Shown: positions 45,901 through 58,471, counted from the first letter of the stretch. The stretch is DNA of 64,000 bases from Aphrocallistes beatrix (GCA_963281255.1 OY725489.1:5146001-5210000); one strand, 5' to 3'. Translations and numbers: made by a program. The notes: generated by a model from the sequence alone, not told the origin.

Positions 45901-46019
45901 ATTACTCAGACTTTGCTATGATTCAGAATATTTGAAGTTTATTATTTAATTGATTATCCCATACAAACAAAATATCTAACCTATCTAACCTAAGCAAATT
46001 ACTAATTCCACTAAATTTA

Positions 46020-46235
46020 TCATACGTGTGAATTTCATTTGATCATGAATAACTTATGAAAAACTTCATCAGACAATGAACATCTATCTGGCTTAAATTA
46101 TTTTCCTGCGATGCTAAATAGTCTCTCTACTGGTGCGGATGAGGCTGGGACAGATAAATATTGCTGAGCCAATTTAGCTAGTGTTGGTAATGCGGTTTGG
46201 TGCAAATTCCTATTTCTTCACGACAAATGAGATAA
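46020..46235 (-). pseudogene. hAT transposase dimerisation-domain remnant
   Basis: The minus strand reads LPTLAKLAQQYLSVPASSAP, then VERLFSIAGK, a stop, then FKPDRCSLSDEVFHKLFMIK. This is the hAT C-terminal dimerisation motif (LA..YL.VPA.SAPVER.FS.AG.......R..L). It is flanked by 'gtaatagtaatag' tracts, which some hAT elements carry near their ends. Too short and interrupted to function. Confidence 0.75.
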
Positions 46236-46867
46236 ACCAGTCCGAAGTTATAGAAATGTAATAGATAATTCCTATTACAATAGGTTCTATTACTATTACT
46301 ATTACTATTACTTATAAAATGTAATCGTTACTATTACATATTACTATTACCCCAGGCACTCTAATGACACTCTAATTTATGCCCCCTGTCGCGAAATTCC
46401 TGGCGCCACCCCCTGATTGTTGGCTAAGTCTTATTGCAAGGTAACATTGATATATAATTCGGAGCGCCTGCATTTGTCCGAAAACTTTTCTTATATTTAC
46501 CATATTTCGGATGATTTCGAGTCATAGCGACTAAAAACCAAGCAGCTACAGACAGTACTAGCTAGTACATATGCTACGGTGGGTGTGCAAAATCCCATGA
46601 TTACATTGTTATGCGCCTAAAATTGCATGATATCACGTGAGTAGTTAAATTCTCCACCTCAAACGTTCATAAAATATTCTAATTATTTCTATCGGATTTT
46701 ACATATTATTATATCGTACATTAGCTGTTGAGAACTCGCTTTTAATTCAAAACAAGAATTTTTTGTAGTAACTCCTAACACTCACATATTTTAACTTTCA
46801 AAGTGCAAAATTCGAAATTTTCTTATTAAAATATATTGTAGACAAATGTAAACAAATCAATCATCAA

Positions 46868-47065
46868 ATTTACTCCAAAATATGATATTCGAAATCTACA
46901 CCCCTGAAAACGCCATGTCAACCGTTGAAAGCAAATTTCTAGCATATTTTTGAGATTTGTTTACTTTATGTATCTAATGTGAACAAAAGTAAACAAAAAA
47001 TTTATCTTAAAAATCTGAAAATATGATATTCGAAATCTAAACCCCTAAGAACCCCATGTGTTACC
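46868..47065 (-). repeat. Family C: two 140-bp units
   Basis: 'atgatattcgaaatctacac' at about 46880 and 'atgatattcgaaatctaaac' at about 47022, each followed by 'cccatgt'. The second unit abuts the start of family A copy 7. Confidence 0.7.
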
Positions 47066-47067
47066 CT

Positions 47068-47560
47068 TCTGTAACGAATTGATTGAAAAAACTGCCCCGC
47101 ACAAAAGGCTGATTTTTGGCATGTGGGAGTCTTTTGGCTATGGCTCCACTAAGTTCTGAGCTCAGAGCAAAATGTCGACTCATCATGGAATTATGACGTC
47201 ATTATCACATTTTTTAAAGTTAAGCAATACAGTTATTCGAGCATAACTCAGTCATTATAGGAGATAGAAGGCTGAAACTTTAATAAAATATGTATACTAA
47301 CATACTTTACATATGATGCAACTATCATCAAAAAATGATGACTCATCACTTTGTTATGACGTCATCATTACGCATCAAAAATTTTAACATTGACAAATTT
47401 GGTGATTTTTCGAGTGAAATCGATTATCACAGTAGGATAGACATATTTAGAGATGCTATTTTCCTTATAATTAACAAATTTTACCCCAGGCGACCGAAGG
47501 GAGCCTCCGGCGGACACAAAGCGTCCGCCAGCCGCGCAGCAAGCAACTGAAGCGCGCTTG
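47068..47560 (+). mobile_element. Family A copy 7, complete 3' end
   Basis: 'tctgtaacgaattgattgaa' through the whole body to the GC module (cggacacaaagcgtccg, gcgcgcttg at 47560). The frame 47335-47550 lies inside it and is not a gene. Confidence 0.85.
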
Positions 47561-48217
47561 TTTAAATTAATTCATAAACATTGGGGTGAGATTTTTAGCG
47601 ATACGTTGAAGTTTGTTGCGCCAACCTTCAATATGATCCTTGGTTCTTGGACAGTTGGAACCAATTTCATATTGACAGTCCATAAGCGGAGAGAGAAATT
47701 GTCCACGAGGCATGTCTCATCAAAGTAGGTTACAAATTCATCAACCCTTGGTAGATTTTTATTAGAAGGCTGAGGCTTCTACTTCTTGCCGCAGAGCGTA
47801 CATTTGGAACAGATACAAAAGGTAATGCTGCTGTCTGACACATGAAACAACAGAAAAGATTATCCTCCCGATAGACAATCTGAAGTCCAAGTTTTGATAT
47901 TTTTCCATTTATTACTTGAATTTACTTCTTAATTTACTTCTGATGTCAATTTTACAGCTACATGGTCCAGATTATCGCTAGCTGAAACTTCTATCAATTG
48001 TTGCTGATATACTGCCGGTACTGGGTCGATATTTCCTTTATTTTGCTTTTAATTTTATCGATAACTTTGCAAGTTGTCATTAGTGCTGCTAACTGAAACT
48101 GAAATTCAACTGAGAGTTTTTATCCTTTTTTCGAACTGAAACTGAAACTGAATTTTGCATACTCTGGTGGCTAATCATAACAAGTATGAGTACTAGTATG
48201 GTCCTAGTAATGAAATA

Positions 48218-48373
48218 TGCCATCGGTCAGAGGACATTTTGCCCCGATTAAGCGGAAGATCCAATTAACCGAAAATATTTTGTATTAGCTTCTAGGTGTG
48301 AGAGCTATTCCAGTCCTACCAAATGTGGCCCGATTAAGTGGTTGACAGTGACTCTATTAAGCGGAGTCGACTG
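48218..48373. mobile_element. Tigger-like MITE, 5' truncated
   Basis: Same sequence as 889-1075 from 'catcggtcagaggacatttt' to 'gcggagtcgactg', followed by TATA. It overlaps the downstream end of the minus-strand gene fragment. Confidence 0.75.
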
Positions 48374-48396
48374 TATATATTCTACCCTAGCAGAGA

Positions 48397-48538
48397 GGTT
48401 GCGGTCTCTGCTAGGGTTGCGGCCTCTGCTGGGGTTGCAGTCTCTGCTAGGGTTGCGGCCTCTGCTAGGTTGCGGCATCTGCTGGGGTTGCGGCCTCTGT
48501 TGGGGTTGCGGTCTCTGTTGGGGTTGCTTTTCTCTGGG
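48397..48538 (-). CDS. Host exon built from an 18-bp minisatellite
   Basis: On the minus strand a strong acceptor (ctattattctgcctttttgcag) is followed from 48538 by PREKQPQQRPQPQQRPQPQQ then MPQPSRGRNPSRDCNPSRGR. The DNA is about 7.5 units of ggttgcggcctctgctgg (plus strand). One unit is 17 bp, which switches the product from a Q/P/R repeat to an N/P/S/R repeat. The exon starts in the phase left by the upstream exon (48637-48766), with a 98-nt intron between. The 3' limit is unclear: a donor-like ggtagaat near 48386, or read-through into a Tigger MITE. Function unknown; a low-complexity linker is likely. Confidence 0.5.
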
Positions 48539-48636
48539 CTGCAAAAAGGCAGAATAATAGCTGCTTATTTGATTAAGAAGTAGCTACGAATATAGTAATT
48601 AGATAAACTAAAACGCATTAAGATTAAGAGACTCAC

Positions 48637-48766
48637 CCTCAAATGATCTCTGATCTCTAGGACCATTGTCTTCAGGTCCTCCACGTTTCTTTCTAGGCGC
48701 ATGATTCGCCGTCTTTGCCGCCGAGCGCACGGTAGTTTATTTAGAGCAGCAAGAAAAGTTGAGACA
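48637..48766 (-). CDS. Host exon with basic and coiled-coil segment
   Basis: 130-nt minus-strand exon between a strong acceptor (ttttatttttctctgtag) and a GTGAGT donor at 48636. It encodes VSTFLAALNKLPCARRQRRR then IMRLERNVEDLKTMVLEIRD and HLR. The first part is hydrophobic and could be the end of a membrane segment; the frame also extends upstream through a hydrophobic IGYFIFLCS, but that is probably intron. The second part is strongly basic, and the third is a heptad-like Leu/Ile/Val coiled coil. It ends phase 0, matching the exon at 48538. No family is recognised. Confidence 0.5.
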
Positions 48767-49274
48767 CTACAGAGAAAAATAAAATAACCTATATTCAATG
48801 TTTGAAAAATGTGATCAATTCATTCAATTTTGCGATGCTCCATGGCAGATATCGACATGCTAGGAATTCATATGACCTACCTGACACCAACAATTATTCC
48901 TTTGTTTCACAATAAACTGACGAAAAATTAATTACATCTACCTGGGTTGGCTAGCCATACCTGACAGTCATCATCAAGTACGATTATTCAATGGAACCAA
49001 ATATCATATTGACCAAATATCATATTGAATCAATTGTAGATAATCAAGGAGAGATAGTATTGCGAATTCCAGAATTAATTTATCTGAGGTGATCATCGTT
49101 GGAGAAAGGCAGTGACATACTATGCGAGTTTCAGCCAACCCTCCAAAAGCAGATGAAGAATACTACATACCAGTGGATGATGGAGAGGTGCGAAATGCCA
49201 TAAAAGCCAAGTCAGAGAATGCAATTAATTATTCAAAATGGATTACTTGAAACAGACATTGAATCTACCCATGG

Positions 49275-49432
49275 CCGGCGCCATGTTTTATTTGCAGTGG
49301 GTGTCCTAAGAGGGATTTCTCTGAATGTAGGTGTCCATTTATAGATGGATACATATTGTACAATATAATAAAACAGGGGGCAGTGGGTGTCTGGACACCT
49401 AGGACACCCCCGGTGGCGCCGGCCCTGCTACC
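49275..49432. mobile_element. hAT-like MITE candidate
   Basis: 'catggccggcgccat' at 49275 and 'ggtggcgccggccctg' near 49432 are inverted. 'cagtgggtgtcc' blocks lie inside both ends. The flanks share only 'ctacc', so the exact ends are uncertain. Confidence 0.5.
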
Positions 49433-49849
49433 ATAAACAATAAAATTTCCCGACGGCGGTGATAAACATATGCAAATAATTTATTTTACATAGCATATAT
49501 ATTAAAAAATACTAAATATATATCAACTCACTTGTATTCCAAAAAATTCACTTGTTGAAAGAAAATAAAGGATATTGAAAAGAAATATGTGTTATGCTAA
49601 TCACACACAAACCATGCGTATATATATAATTTAGCTCCTAGCACATGATAGCCACTAGCATATTTTAGTTCCTATTCGTATCGAACCCAAATCGTGTGAA
49701 ATATGTACTAGATAAATTTTTCGGGTTAGAAGTATCAAAATTCCTTCCTTAAATGAATTAACCAATTGATCATCATCAACAGATCAACTCTCTGCGAGTT
49801 ACTTCATACTAAGAGGAATCTGTCAATAATTTTGCTAGCTGGAGTGATG

Positions 49850-49990
49850 AATCATCATATTCGATGGATGGAAATTAAAATTTGAGGAATCTATCACCTA
49901 AAATGGCTTATGTGCGAAATCTGAAATTTCAAATTATATACATGGTGACAATGACGTCACCATTTCGTGATGAGTCAACTTTTCGTCTAT
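49850..49990 (-). repeat. Divergent family A fragment
   Basis: 'gtgatgaatcatcat', 'acctaaaatggctta', 'gtgacaatgacgtcaccatt' and 'gtgatgagtcaac' follow family A order in reverse, strongly diverged. Confidence 0.4.
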
Positions 49991-49999
49991 GGGTAAGAA

Positions 50000-52435
50000 C
50001 ACTCAAATGTGTCATATCTTAACCATGGATAATAATATTCGCACTGGAAGGTATTTTCTACTTTTTTTCGTTTATAATTGGACCATGGATCAGAATGTAA
50101 AAGTTTGAGAAATTTTGGACAAACACAGACATGTATAATTTTTACAAATCTGTCTTTTTTTGGGCTGAACAATTGCATGAAAATTAATTTTTTTTCAGAC
50201 CTTATAACATGGTGGATTTACCATTGATATACAATTAATGATATTTTGAAATCTATTCCAAAATTGATTATAATGAATTTATAAAGTTAATATTAATTTA
50301 ATGTTGCTTTGAACCATGGATAAATAATAACTTGTGGATATGCGATATTCATTAATAGATAAAATGGCAATCCTGACAAACTTGATGATTTCGTTCTAAG
50401 AATTTGTTCATTCTATAAACTTGGTGTTACTACAATATAACCTATATACATAATACTTTAAATATTACCGTACAGATTTTCAAATTAATTCCCCCCTCCA
50501 ACGTTTTAGTTGAATGTGCAAAAAAAAAGTCAAAAATAGGCTAAATTCTGACTAAATTCAGTAAAATTAGGTGGTAATGTAAAATTTTGCACTTTCTAAC
50601 TAGAAACGCTCGGTAGAAATTAAGGATATATATCAATAAAGAGATATCTGGTATGGAATGATGTATTCTAAGAAAGTAAATGTTGAAATCTATGGAAAGT
50701 CGAAATATTATATCTAATTGCAACGAAAAATTGAATTTTAAAAAATCCTCAAATTCTTATAGTCATATCACTAATGTTAAACATTTCTTTTGAATATTTT
50801 GATAAATCAGAGTAGATAAATATACTACAGTTTATGGTAATTGAGCACAAAAAAAAATCCTCATCATACCTAATACTAAGGCGACACACGGTAGCGTTAA
50901 GGTATTTTTGGAGTTAATCAAATTTTGATGTGCTCAAAGTTAAGCTTATCAAAAAAGTTCATACAAATTTTTGATGATCTCGAATGTAACCTCAATCCAT
51001 GGTGGTCAATACTTAATATTTACTACATGAGAATTTTCTGTAGTAAAATTTTTAATTTCCAATTTTTTCCTTAATCATTTTTATTAACTTGACCTTTTTT
51101 ACATTTAGATTATATTTTAGCTCGATGAAAAGATGTTAAGGGAAACAAACAAGTGAGTATAATTAAATTTAGTATTCCCATTATATGCAGCTACAAATCA
51201 CATTCATGAAATCTACACCACTACTAAATTTGTGAACTTGGTATAACTAAGGCAACATCTCCTGTGTTTTCGCTACCCACAAGCCCATTGAGGCCCAGGA
51301 CATAGATTTAGGGAGGAAAGTGTTTACTTTCTTCAATTGACCAACCCAAATTCTCAATTATAACTACGTATTGTCTTAAAATCCGTGAGAAACCGTGGAT
51401 CAAAAGTGCATTCGGTTATTCGGTTAACTGCTTATAATGATGGCTAGAGGTTCCTAAAATTTGTATTCGGTTAATTAAGGGATAATTGAATTTTTGTGAA
51501 ATTTCCGCTAATTCTACATGATTGGAAGTGAAAGCATGATTGGAAGTAAAAGAAGCGAAAATAACGTGTAAAGTAAGCAATTTTAAATATATTGTGCTTT
51601 AACATGACAAAACTATGAATCACACAAATACTTTTTAGAGAAAAGTGACTAAAGTAAAATTCCATAGATTAAATGTTCATAATACTATATTCTAACACCT
51701 TTTATGATGGCATGATCATATTGGTGTATTAATAAAATGTATAAGCTGTATTTTGTATTATTATGAACAATTAAAATATTCAGAATAAAATAACACCATG
51801 GTAGGTGCTAGAATCCGTGTATCAAAATAACGAAAGAGAGAGAAAGGCTTTCTTAACTAGTTAGTATAAGTTTCATAAAATTATTTTCATAACATCATTC
51901 TATAATATAATGCTCCTCGCAGACGGGGAGGGATTATACTTCCGCAATTCCTTGGATAACTTAACTGAATGTATTGTGTCATTATCCTAGGGATGCAGAA
52001 GTATACTCCCTACCTATATGTGAGGGGTTTTTTTCTGCTTTCATAAATTATGTTGGGTGAAAATTGAGGATTTTATTTTTTGCATGGTGACGTAATCATA
52101 ATTAATGAGCATAATTTTGTATGGTCATCTACATTGATCACTTTATACAACATATGTTTATTTTTATCCCCTTCAACGCTGAATTTCTAATAGGCACCAT
52201 TTAAATTAGGCGATGGCGACGCGACAAAGTTTTACACGCAAATTGTTCAGAGTTCCTTTCTCCGATGGAGAATGAGATTGATTTTAAAGGGCTCAATGCT
52301 TCACTTTTGTTATCAATCGAAAGTTCCAAGCTCTTCTTTTTTTGTACAAAAAGCAAAATAATGAACTCACAAAATGCTACGTAATGATGATGATTTAACA
52401 TATATTGAAAATCGTATGGGGAGGTACACATCTGC
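50000..52435. other. AT-rich stretch without recognised genes
   Basis: Only one possible microexon (51121-51152). No repeat family of this window is present. Confidence 0.4.
51121..51152 (+). other. Possible 32-nt microexon
   Basis: Acceptor 'acatttagattatattttag', then 32 nt open as LDEKMLRETN, then GTGAGT. No partner exon identified, so this is weak. Confidence 0.2.
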
Positions 52436-52439
52436 ATAT

Positions 52440-52553
52440 ATCCGCAGCTTCTCCAAAAAATTCAGGGCGATATCGCATCGCTTAAAATGGCCAACCAGAC
52501 GGCAGGACATCATCACTCATTTAGAACAGTTGTAGTATATTATTATATTGGAT
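52440..52553 (-). repeat. Family D repeat, reverse copy
   Basis: Reverse match of 1621-1740. It is followed at 52556 by 'tccttactattaatattaaa' and 'actcgattaatctgg', the extreme start of family A without the rest of the body. Confidence 0.55.
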
Positions 52554-52599
52554 CATCCTTACTATTAATATTAAAACTCGATTAATCTGGTATATGGGG

Positions 52600-53760
52600 A
52601 ATTCCATGTCAAATCAACCAGTCATTTAACCACCATCAACCGATTTGTCTGAAAAGCTGTGCGACAAGCCACTGATATGTCTTTATTTTGTTAAAATTTC
52701 AGATCAATCGGTCCTGTGGTTTTTGACTTATGACGTCACAAAATTTGAATTTTTGCTGTTTGACCATGGATTTTCACAATGGTAAAATCACAATCCCTTA
52801 TTAAACTCGAATAACTCGAAAAGTATTCATCGAACTCTTTCATAAATGCTATACTCGTGTTTTTACATATGGAGAATATGAAAAACATGAGTGCATGAGT
52901 GTTGAGTTCCTTTTCTATGTGAAAACTGGTACTGAAACCAACTCCGGAAGCAAACCGGAACTATGACGTAACAAAAATGTATGTTTTAGAAACTTTCATT
53001 TTTGGTATTTTACTGTTTATAGTCATAATTCATTGTATAAAAAAATTAATTTTGTTTCCATATGTTCTCTTTGAGTTATTTACAATTTTGTACCTGTAAA
53101 AGCTTTCTATTTATAACCCAAAATTGTATTCCTTTTGTAAAAATATAAAATTGACCTGATAACTCTCAATTTCTACCATTTTGACAAAGCTCTTATGTCT
53201 TCCTCTATAATATCACTATTTCTTACAACATTCTGCAATTGATATGTGCATTAGGAATTATAAGTCTGATGTATATTTGACCGCAGACAGACTAAACATA
53301 AACAGTGCAATGCTTATTGTTGCTATGTAATAGGAATGCAATAAATGTCACAAATGAGTTGAGGAGTTAATTTAGGAAGACTAATATTTGTTGAACAATA
53401 TATTTAGTCCGACCTTAGCACTCTGTACATAAAGCTTCCCATCTAAATCTCCAAATGGATCAGGGATGTGGTCGAAGATGGTTGAACAAATACATTACCT
53501 GTCTAAAATCAAGAACGACGCAGAATAGAGCTTCGGAATGTATTAGACTACATTAACTTGGTTTGTTTAATAATTATCCCTCAATCTTCCCGCTCTCGTA
53601 TAACCTTTGTACAGTGGAGACACTATATATGAATATACTATGAAGGAATTTACACCATATTGGAATAATCTTCTAAACCCCTGAAAATTTTTTGTGCTTA
53701 ACCATCATAAATTATTTGTTTGTCGTGAGTAGAAAAATAGGTTAAATATGCATAACGTCA
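52600..53760. other. No recognised feature
   Basis: AT-rich DNA; no supported frame. Confidence 0.4.
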
Positions 53761-53768
53761 GTGATAAC

Positions 53769-54331
53769 CTAGGGTGCGACCCGTAAAGCCCTTGGCCCGC
53801 GGCCCGCTTATTTATTCCCCCCAGCCCGTTATTTACGAACTTTGTTTATTTTATGACACCGTTGACTGAATTCGTCAATGTATTCTCTAAGAATTGAGAA
53901 TTCATACCCAAACTGAAAATGTTTGAAGAACAAATACTCAACAAGATTGCAGTTAGTGAGGCTTCGGTTGAACGACTGTTTTCTCGACACAAGCAAATTC
54001 ACTCTCCTCTCCGTGCATCCTTGGGAAATCATCTAGTAACTGATTGCTTACTGATAAGAAAGAGCAGACAATACAATGAAGCTGAGATTACAGATACTGA
54101 CATGATTCTACCTCTCTATGATGAGTATTAGATTTAACGATATTAAATCATTTACAATACTTGTGATACATACATATAAAATAGCAATAATTTCATTCCC
54201 TAATTAGAGCATATAATCATTTGTACAATTGTTCTTTCTGACTGTTTTGGGCCCGTTTTGGGCCCGCGGCCCGTGGAAAAAAGGCCCACAGCCCGTGATT
54301 TACAATAAAGCCCGCACAGGTCGCACCCTAG
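53769..54331. mobile_element. hAT deletion derivative
   Basis: The ends CTAGGGTGCGACC... and ...GGTCGCACCCTAG are inverted repeats. Perfect 8-bp duplication gtgataac (53761-53768, 54332-54339). 563 bp. Subterminal 'ggcccgcggcccg' motifs on both sides. Carries the end of a hAT transposase. Confidence 0.9.
53919..54131 (+). pseudogene. hAT transposase dimerisation tail
   Basis: Open frame containing VSEASVERLFSRHKQIHSPL then RASLGNHLVTDCLLIRKS. SEASVER.FS......R..L is the hAT C-terminal dimerisation core. The catalytic part is missing because the element is a short internal-deletion copy. Stops after LYDEY. Confidence 0.8.
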
Positions 54332-54339
54332 GTGATAAC

Positions 54340-56240
54340 GTTTTAAAATTTCAGTATTTTAGTATCAATTTTAAAATTTCATTTAATTCAAACTTGGAGT
54401 ATCTTGGAAAACTTCCTTTCAAATCCTATCTCTTTATTGATATACGTTTATCCTTGATTTTAACTAACCATTTTTTATATCAAGTTTCTTATGCCAAAGA
54501 TTTTGGCCCAAATAGAACTTCCGGTCACTTTTCCCCTTTTTTTCAAGTTTTCGACAAATACTCTTCAGAAAAGGGTAAAAGAATGAAATGAAAACGAAAT
54601 GCAAATGGATGCAGAAATTCAAGCGAATTAGATCAGTCAGCTCGTGGCATCTAGTATTATAAATTTCAAATTCCTGCAAATCCGAATAGCATTATTAAAG
54701 GGGAAAATCGAACATTTCTCTAATGGCCCCCAAATGATCTTTTTTTGATAAATTTTGGTTCCTCATTCACTGAAGAATCATAGTGTGAATTTTTTTTGTC
54801 CCGAGATTTATGATTAACTATAAATGCATTTGATTTTGACTAGAATTAGTAATCGTAATAATTCACTTTTAAAGTCCGATGTTCTAAAAAAATTTTTAGG
54901 ATTGTAACATATTTAAAAAAATTTATTTTTTTCTATTTAAAAATACACTACAAGTAGCCTTTGGAAGATCAGTAAGGAGGGGTTACAGTTGTGACTCTCA
55001 TTTGCTCGTGAGAAATCTTGAAAACTGTGAGATATTTCTTGAGTTTACGTAAATCGCTTAAAAATCCTTTGGATTAGGCATCCCCGCTCAGGTGACATTT
55101 TCATTAATTATTAGTGTCTTATCGTGTTTAGAAACATTGAAGATTTGGAAAATATTTATGTAATAGTGAATGTGTGTAATCGAATTGTGGTGTGGTAGAG
55201 ACAGAAGGATAGTTATTCAAAACTGTCCTGACAAAGGTATTCTTACCCACTATATATTTTCCACAAAGCAAGATTTGGCTAACATTTAACCATTAACCAT
55301 GCTAGCATAGGTCGCGGTTCCTTTCTCAATTTATCACTAATTTTTTGGACCGAAAACAATGCAAAATAGATTATATGTATCTTTATTTATATATAACATA
55401 ATATATTTCAATATTATTATGCATTTTCAGGAATCATTTTACCTAATAGGGGAAGATGATAACATACTTGTATCTCTTCTGGTTAGAAATCATTAGAAAA
55501 TCTGAGTGATTTCATGAATTTATTTGACCATCGGTTAATTGGTTAAGGTCACGTAAAATAAATTGTTTGTTTATCATCCCCGCCCGTCCCAATCTTTAAC
55601 CTCCGTGGTACTATATAGCATTCTTATTTCAGCACCTTTTAGCTGGTGACCTGTCAATATTAACTATTTAATTAGCTGCAACAAAATAATATTTGTGAGA
55701 CAAAGCTTTTCTGGAAAATGACGGATAATAAACAAGCAATTTATTTTGTGTGGCCTAACCGCTGATGCATGATAAATTTTAACCATACTCTATAATCGGT
55801 TAACCACAGTGGTGTTATGCTGTGAGAGCGGGTAGGAGCCCCGTTGCCATACATTTTTGAATGGACGGGATACAGTTGGCCTAGAATTTTGAGATACCGA
55901 TCCTCAATTCAGAATAATTGCAATGGACAGTTATTGGTTTTCAATTTCAGTATAATTTCTTTTATACAGTTTGATTCGGTGTTGAATAATGACATGATTT
56001 AGCTTGACAGGAACCACTAATTTTTTGATTGGCTTAAACTGTTACTTCGTTGTTCTTTGGAAACCTTAGAATATAGCAAATCTTAGCAATTACATCACCA
56101 TTTTGTCTGTTAATCTGGCAGTGCTGCAAATTATCAGCAAACATAGTTGGTAATAGTATGACAATGTTTTGGTAATTTGGCAACATAAATATGTTGGTAA
56201 TTTCCCAAGAGTATTGTTTGTAATCGCATTCAGTTTTTCT
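54340..56240. other. No recognised gene
   Basis: AT-rich. 'ttggtaattt' and 'ttggtaata' recur at 56150-56210, and similar 'ttggtaaa' clusters lie at 13300-13435. The two clusters may be related. Confidence 0.4.
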
Positions 56241-56244
56241 ACTA

Positions 56245-56517
56245 TAATTCAGCCATTTTAGTTGATAGAAGGCTGAGATTTTAAGGAATGTGTATATTAA
56301 TATACCATAACATATGATGCAACAATCATTAAAAAATGATGACTCATCATTCTGTTATTACGTCATCATTACTCAAAATTTTAGAAATTGACAAATTTGG
56401 TGATTTTTCTTGCGATATCGATTATAGCAGTAGGACAGACGTATTTAGAGATGTTACTTCCTTTATAATTAATTAATGTAACCCCAGGTGCCCACAGGGC
56501 GCCTCCGGTGGACACAA
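56245..56517 (+). mobile_element. Family A copy 8, partial
   Basis: 3' half of the body from 'ttcagccattttagttgata' to the first hairpin of the GC module ('gcgcctccggtggacacaaa'). Both outer parts are missing. Confidence 0.75.
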
Positions 56518-56861
56518 ATCATTATCCATTACCTGTTTCAAAATTTAAAAACATTTTTATCTCTGTCTTTCAAAGGAATAACAAATTTCTTGCCATCTCC
56601 CCAGACAGATTTTTTGAGCCCCAATCTCAGTCCCTTTTCAATCCTTCCACCTACAATTCCTCGAAGGAATATCTCATTTCCCCCCCAATGCCCCCCCAAA
56701 TCCATCTCCGGAAAGTTCCCTTTCAAACACTTCCTCCGAAGCATCTCTGATAAGAATCCGTCACTGAGTTTATTTTGTTATATTTTTTTCAGTAAAAGTT
56801 GAGATTATAATGTTGACTGTACTGTTAGGCATAATATTTTGTTCAATTATTTTAAATGTAA

Positions 56862-57353
56862 CAAGCGCGCTTCGCTTGGTAGCGCTGCGCGGCTGGCGGA
56901 CACTTCGTGTCCGCCAGAGGCTCCCTTCGGTCGCCTGGAGGTGACATTGGTTAATTATAAGGGAGATAACATCTCTAAATATGTCCATCTTAGTGTTAAA
57001 ACCGATTTCACTCGAAAAATCACCAAATTTGTCAATGTTAAATTTTTTGATGTGTAATGATGACGTCATAACAAAGTGATGAGTCATCATTTTTTGATGC
57101 AAGTCGCATCATATATGAGGTATGTTAGTATACAGATTCGTTTAAAATTTCAGCCTTCTATCTCTATAATGACTGAGTTATGCTCGAATAACTGTGTTGC
57201 TTAACTTTTAAAAATGTGACAATGACGTCATAATTCCATGATGAGTCGACATTTTGTTCTGAACTCAGAACTTACTGGAACCATAGCCAAAATACTCCCA
57301 CATGCCAAAAATCAGCCTTCTGCGCCTGGCAGTTTCTTCAATCAATTCGTTAC

Positions 57354-57390
<37 letters not shown>

Positions 57391-57412
57391 AATCGAGTTT
57401 TAATAGTAAGGA
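56862..57412 (-). mobile_element. Family A copy 9, full length
   Basis: GC module from 56862 (caagcgcgcttcgcttgg), the whole body, 'caatcaattcgttacaga', a TA microsatellite (57356-57386), and the terminal 'cgagttttaatagtaagga' at 57412. The next base, T, gives the A|T junction seen at other copies. Confidence 0.85.
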
Positions 57413-58471
57413 TTATTAATTATCTCTCTTCACAATTATTATTATGCAAACACTCTTTGCGGTGGCAAAAAACTTTGTGTCCGCACGCTTTGTGTATCAC
57501 CATTGTTGTTCTGGTTGTAACACATTATCAGCAATTAATCAGCATAATATATTGATTTTTGAACCATTTGGATTCACATCTTAGTGATTCGAAGGACCAA
57601 TCGTTAACTGATCCTAATAAATCAAAACCAAAACTTTTCATTTCGAGTTGCAATTAAATCCTGAAAAGTTTTATTTTCAGATTTATTTGAATATACGTTC
57701 TCTATTACCCTATTGTCTAGATTAACAGTTGAAAGCTAATATCTGGCTTAGTTCTTAATTTTGTATGTTTTTTTCTCAAATGGTGAACAAAAACAAAAAA
57801 ATATTATGATAAACTTCTAATAAAACAATCATTTTCAGAATCTATGTCTTGAATACCCCAGAATGACCATTAAATTTATACAGGGTGGGCCACGGGAAAC
57901 AGGTTTAAATAAATTCTTAATAATTTTTAAACGAAGAGAGATAACTCGATCCTGTAAAAGTATAATAAACTATATTAAATGCCATTTTTCTTCTCATCCT
58001 ATATAGCATCTATCCATTAATAATATGTTCAATCCAGCTCCCTTTCAAAGCAATCACTTTTTGTAATCTCAGGAGAACATTTTAATATCAATGTGAAAGT
58101 AACAAATTAACTATTTAGATTGTAAAAAGAATATAAACAACATAGTTGCAGTAATATTTCATGCTAAACATACAACCCAAGCCGATAGGGGTAGAAAATG
58201 GGTTTTTTGTCCGAATTTACAAATTCAGGGTTAAAATTCTTAAAACAAACACTAATGACTAATGAAGATCGTAATCACTGAAGAATAAAAGTACATAAAA
58301 CACCAATATAAAAAGCTCGTTAGATTGCTTTCTTAACTAATTTGGAGGGTGGTAGAGTGTGGCGAAGATAGTCGGCAAGAATTTAGACATTGTAGGTCGC
58401 CAGAAACATTTTTGAAGAAAACTTTACAAAAGGATTTGTTCCACGGTGCAATTCTCAGAAATGAAGTATAA

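Larger units (their letters stand above)
43240..46663. repeat. Segmental duplication, copy 2
   Basis: Partner of 36272-38716. It holds the longer Mutator-like transposase fragment, and carries a hAT piece and ATT microsatellite where copy 1 has other DNA. Confidence 0.85.

Noticed and set aside
56488-56802. 104-residue proline/serine-rich frame
   Set aside because: It starts in a family A end and has low-complexity content with an overlapping frame of equal length; no family match.
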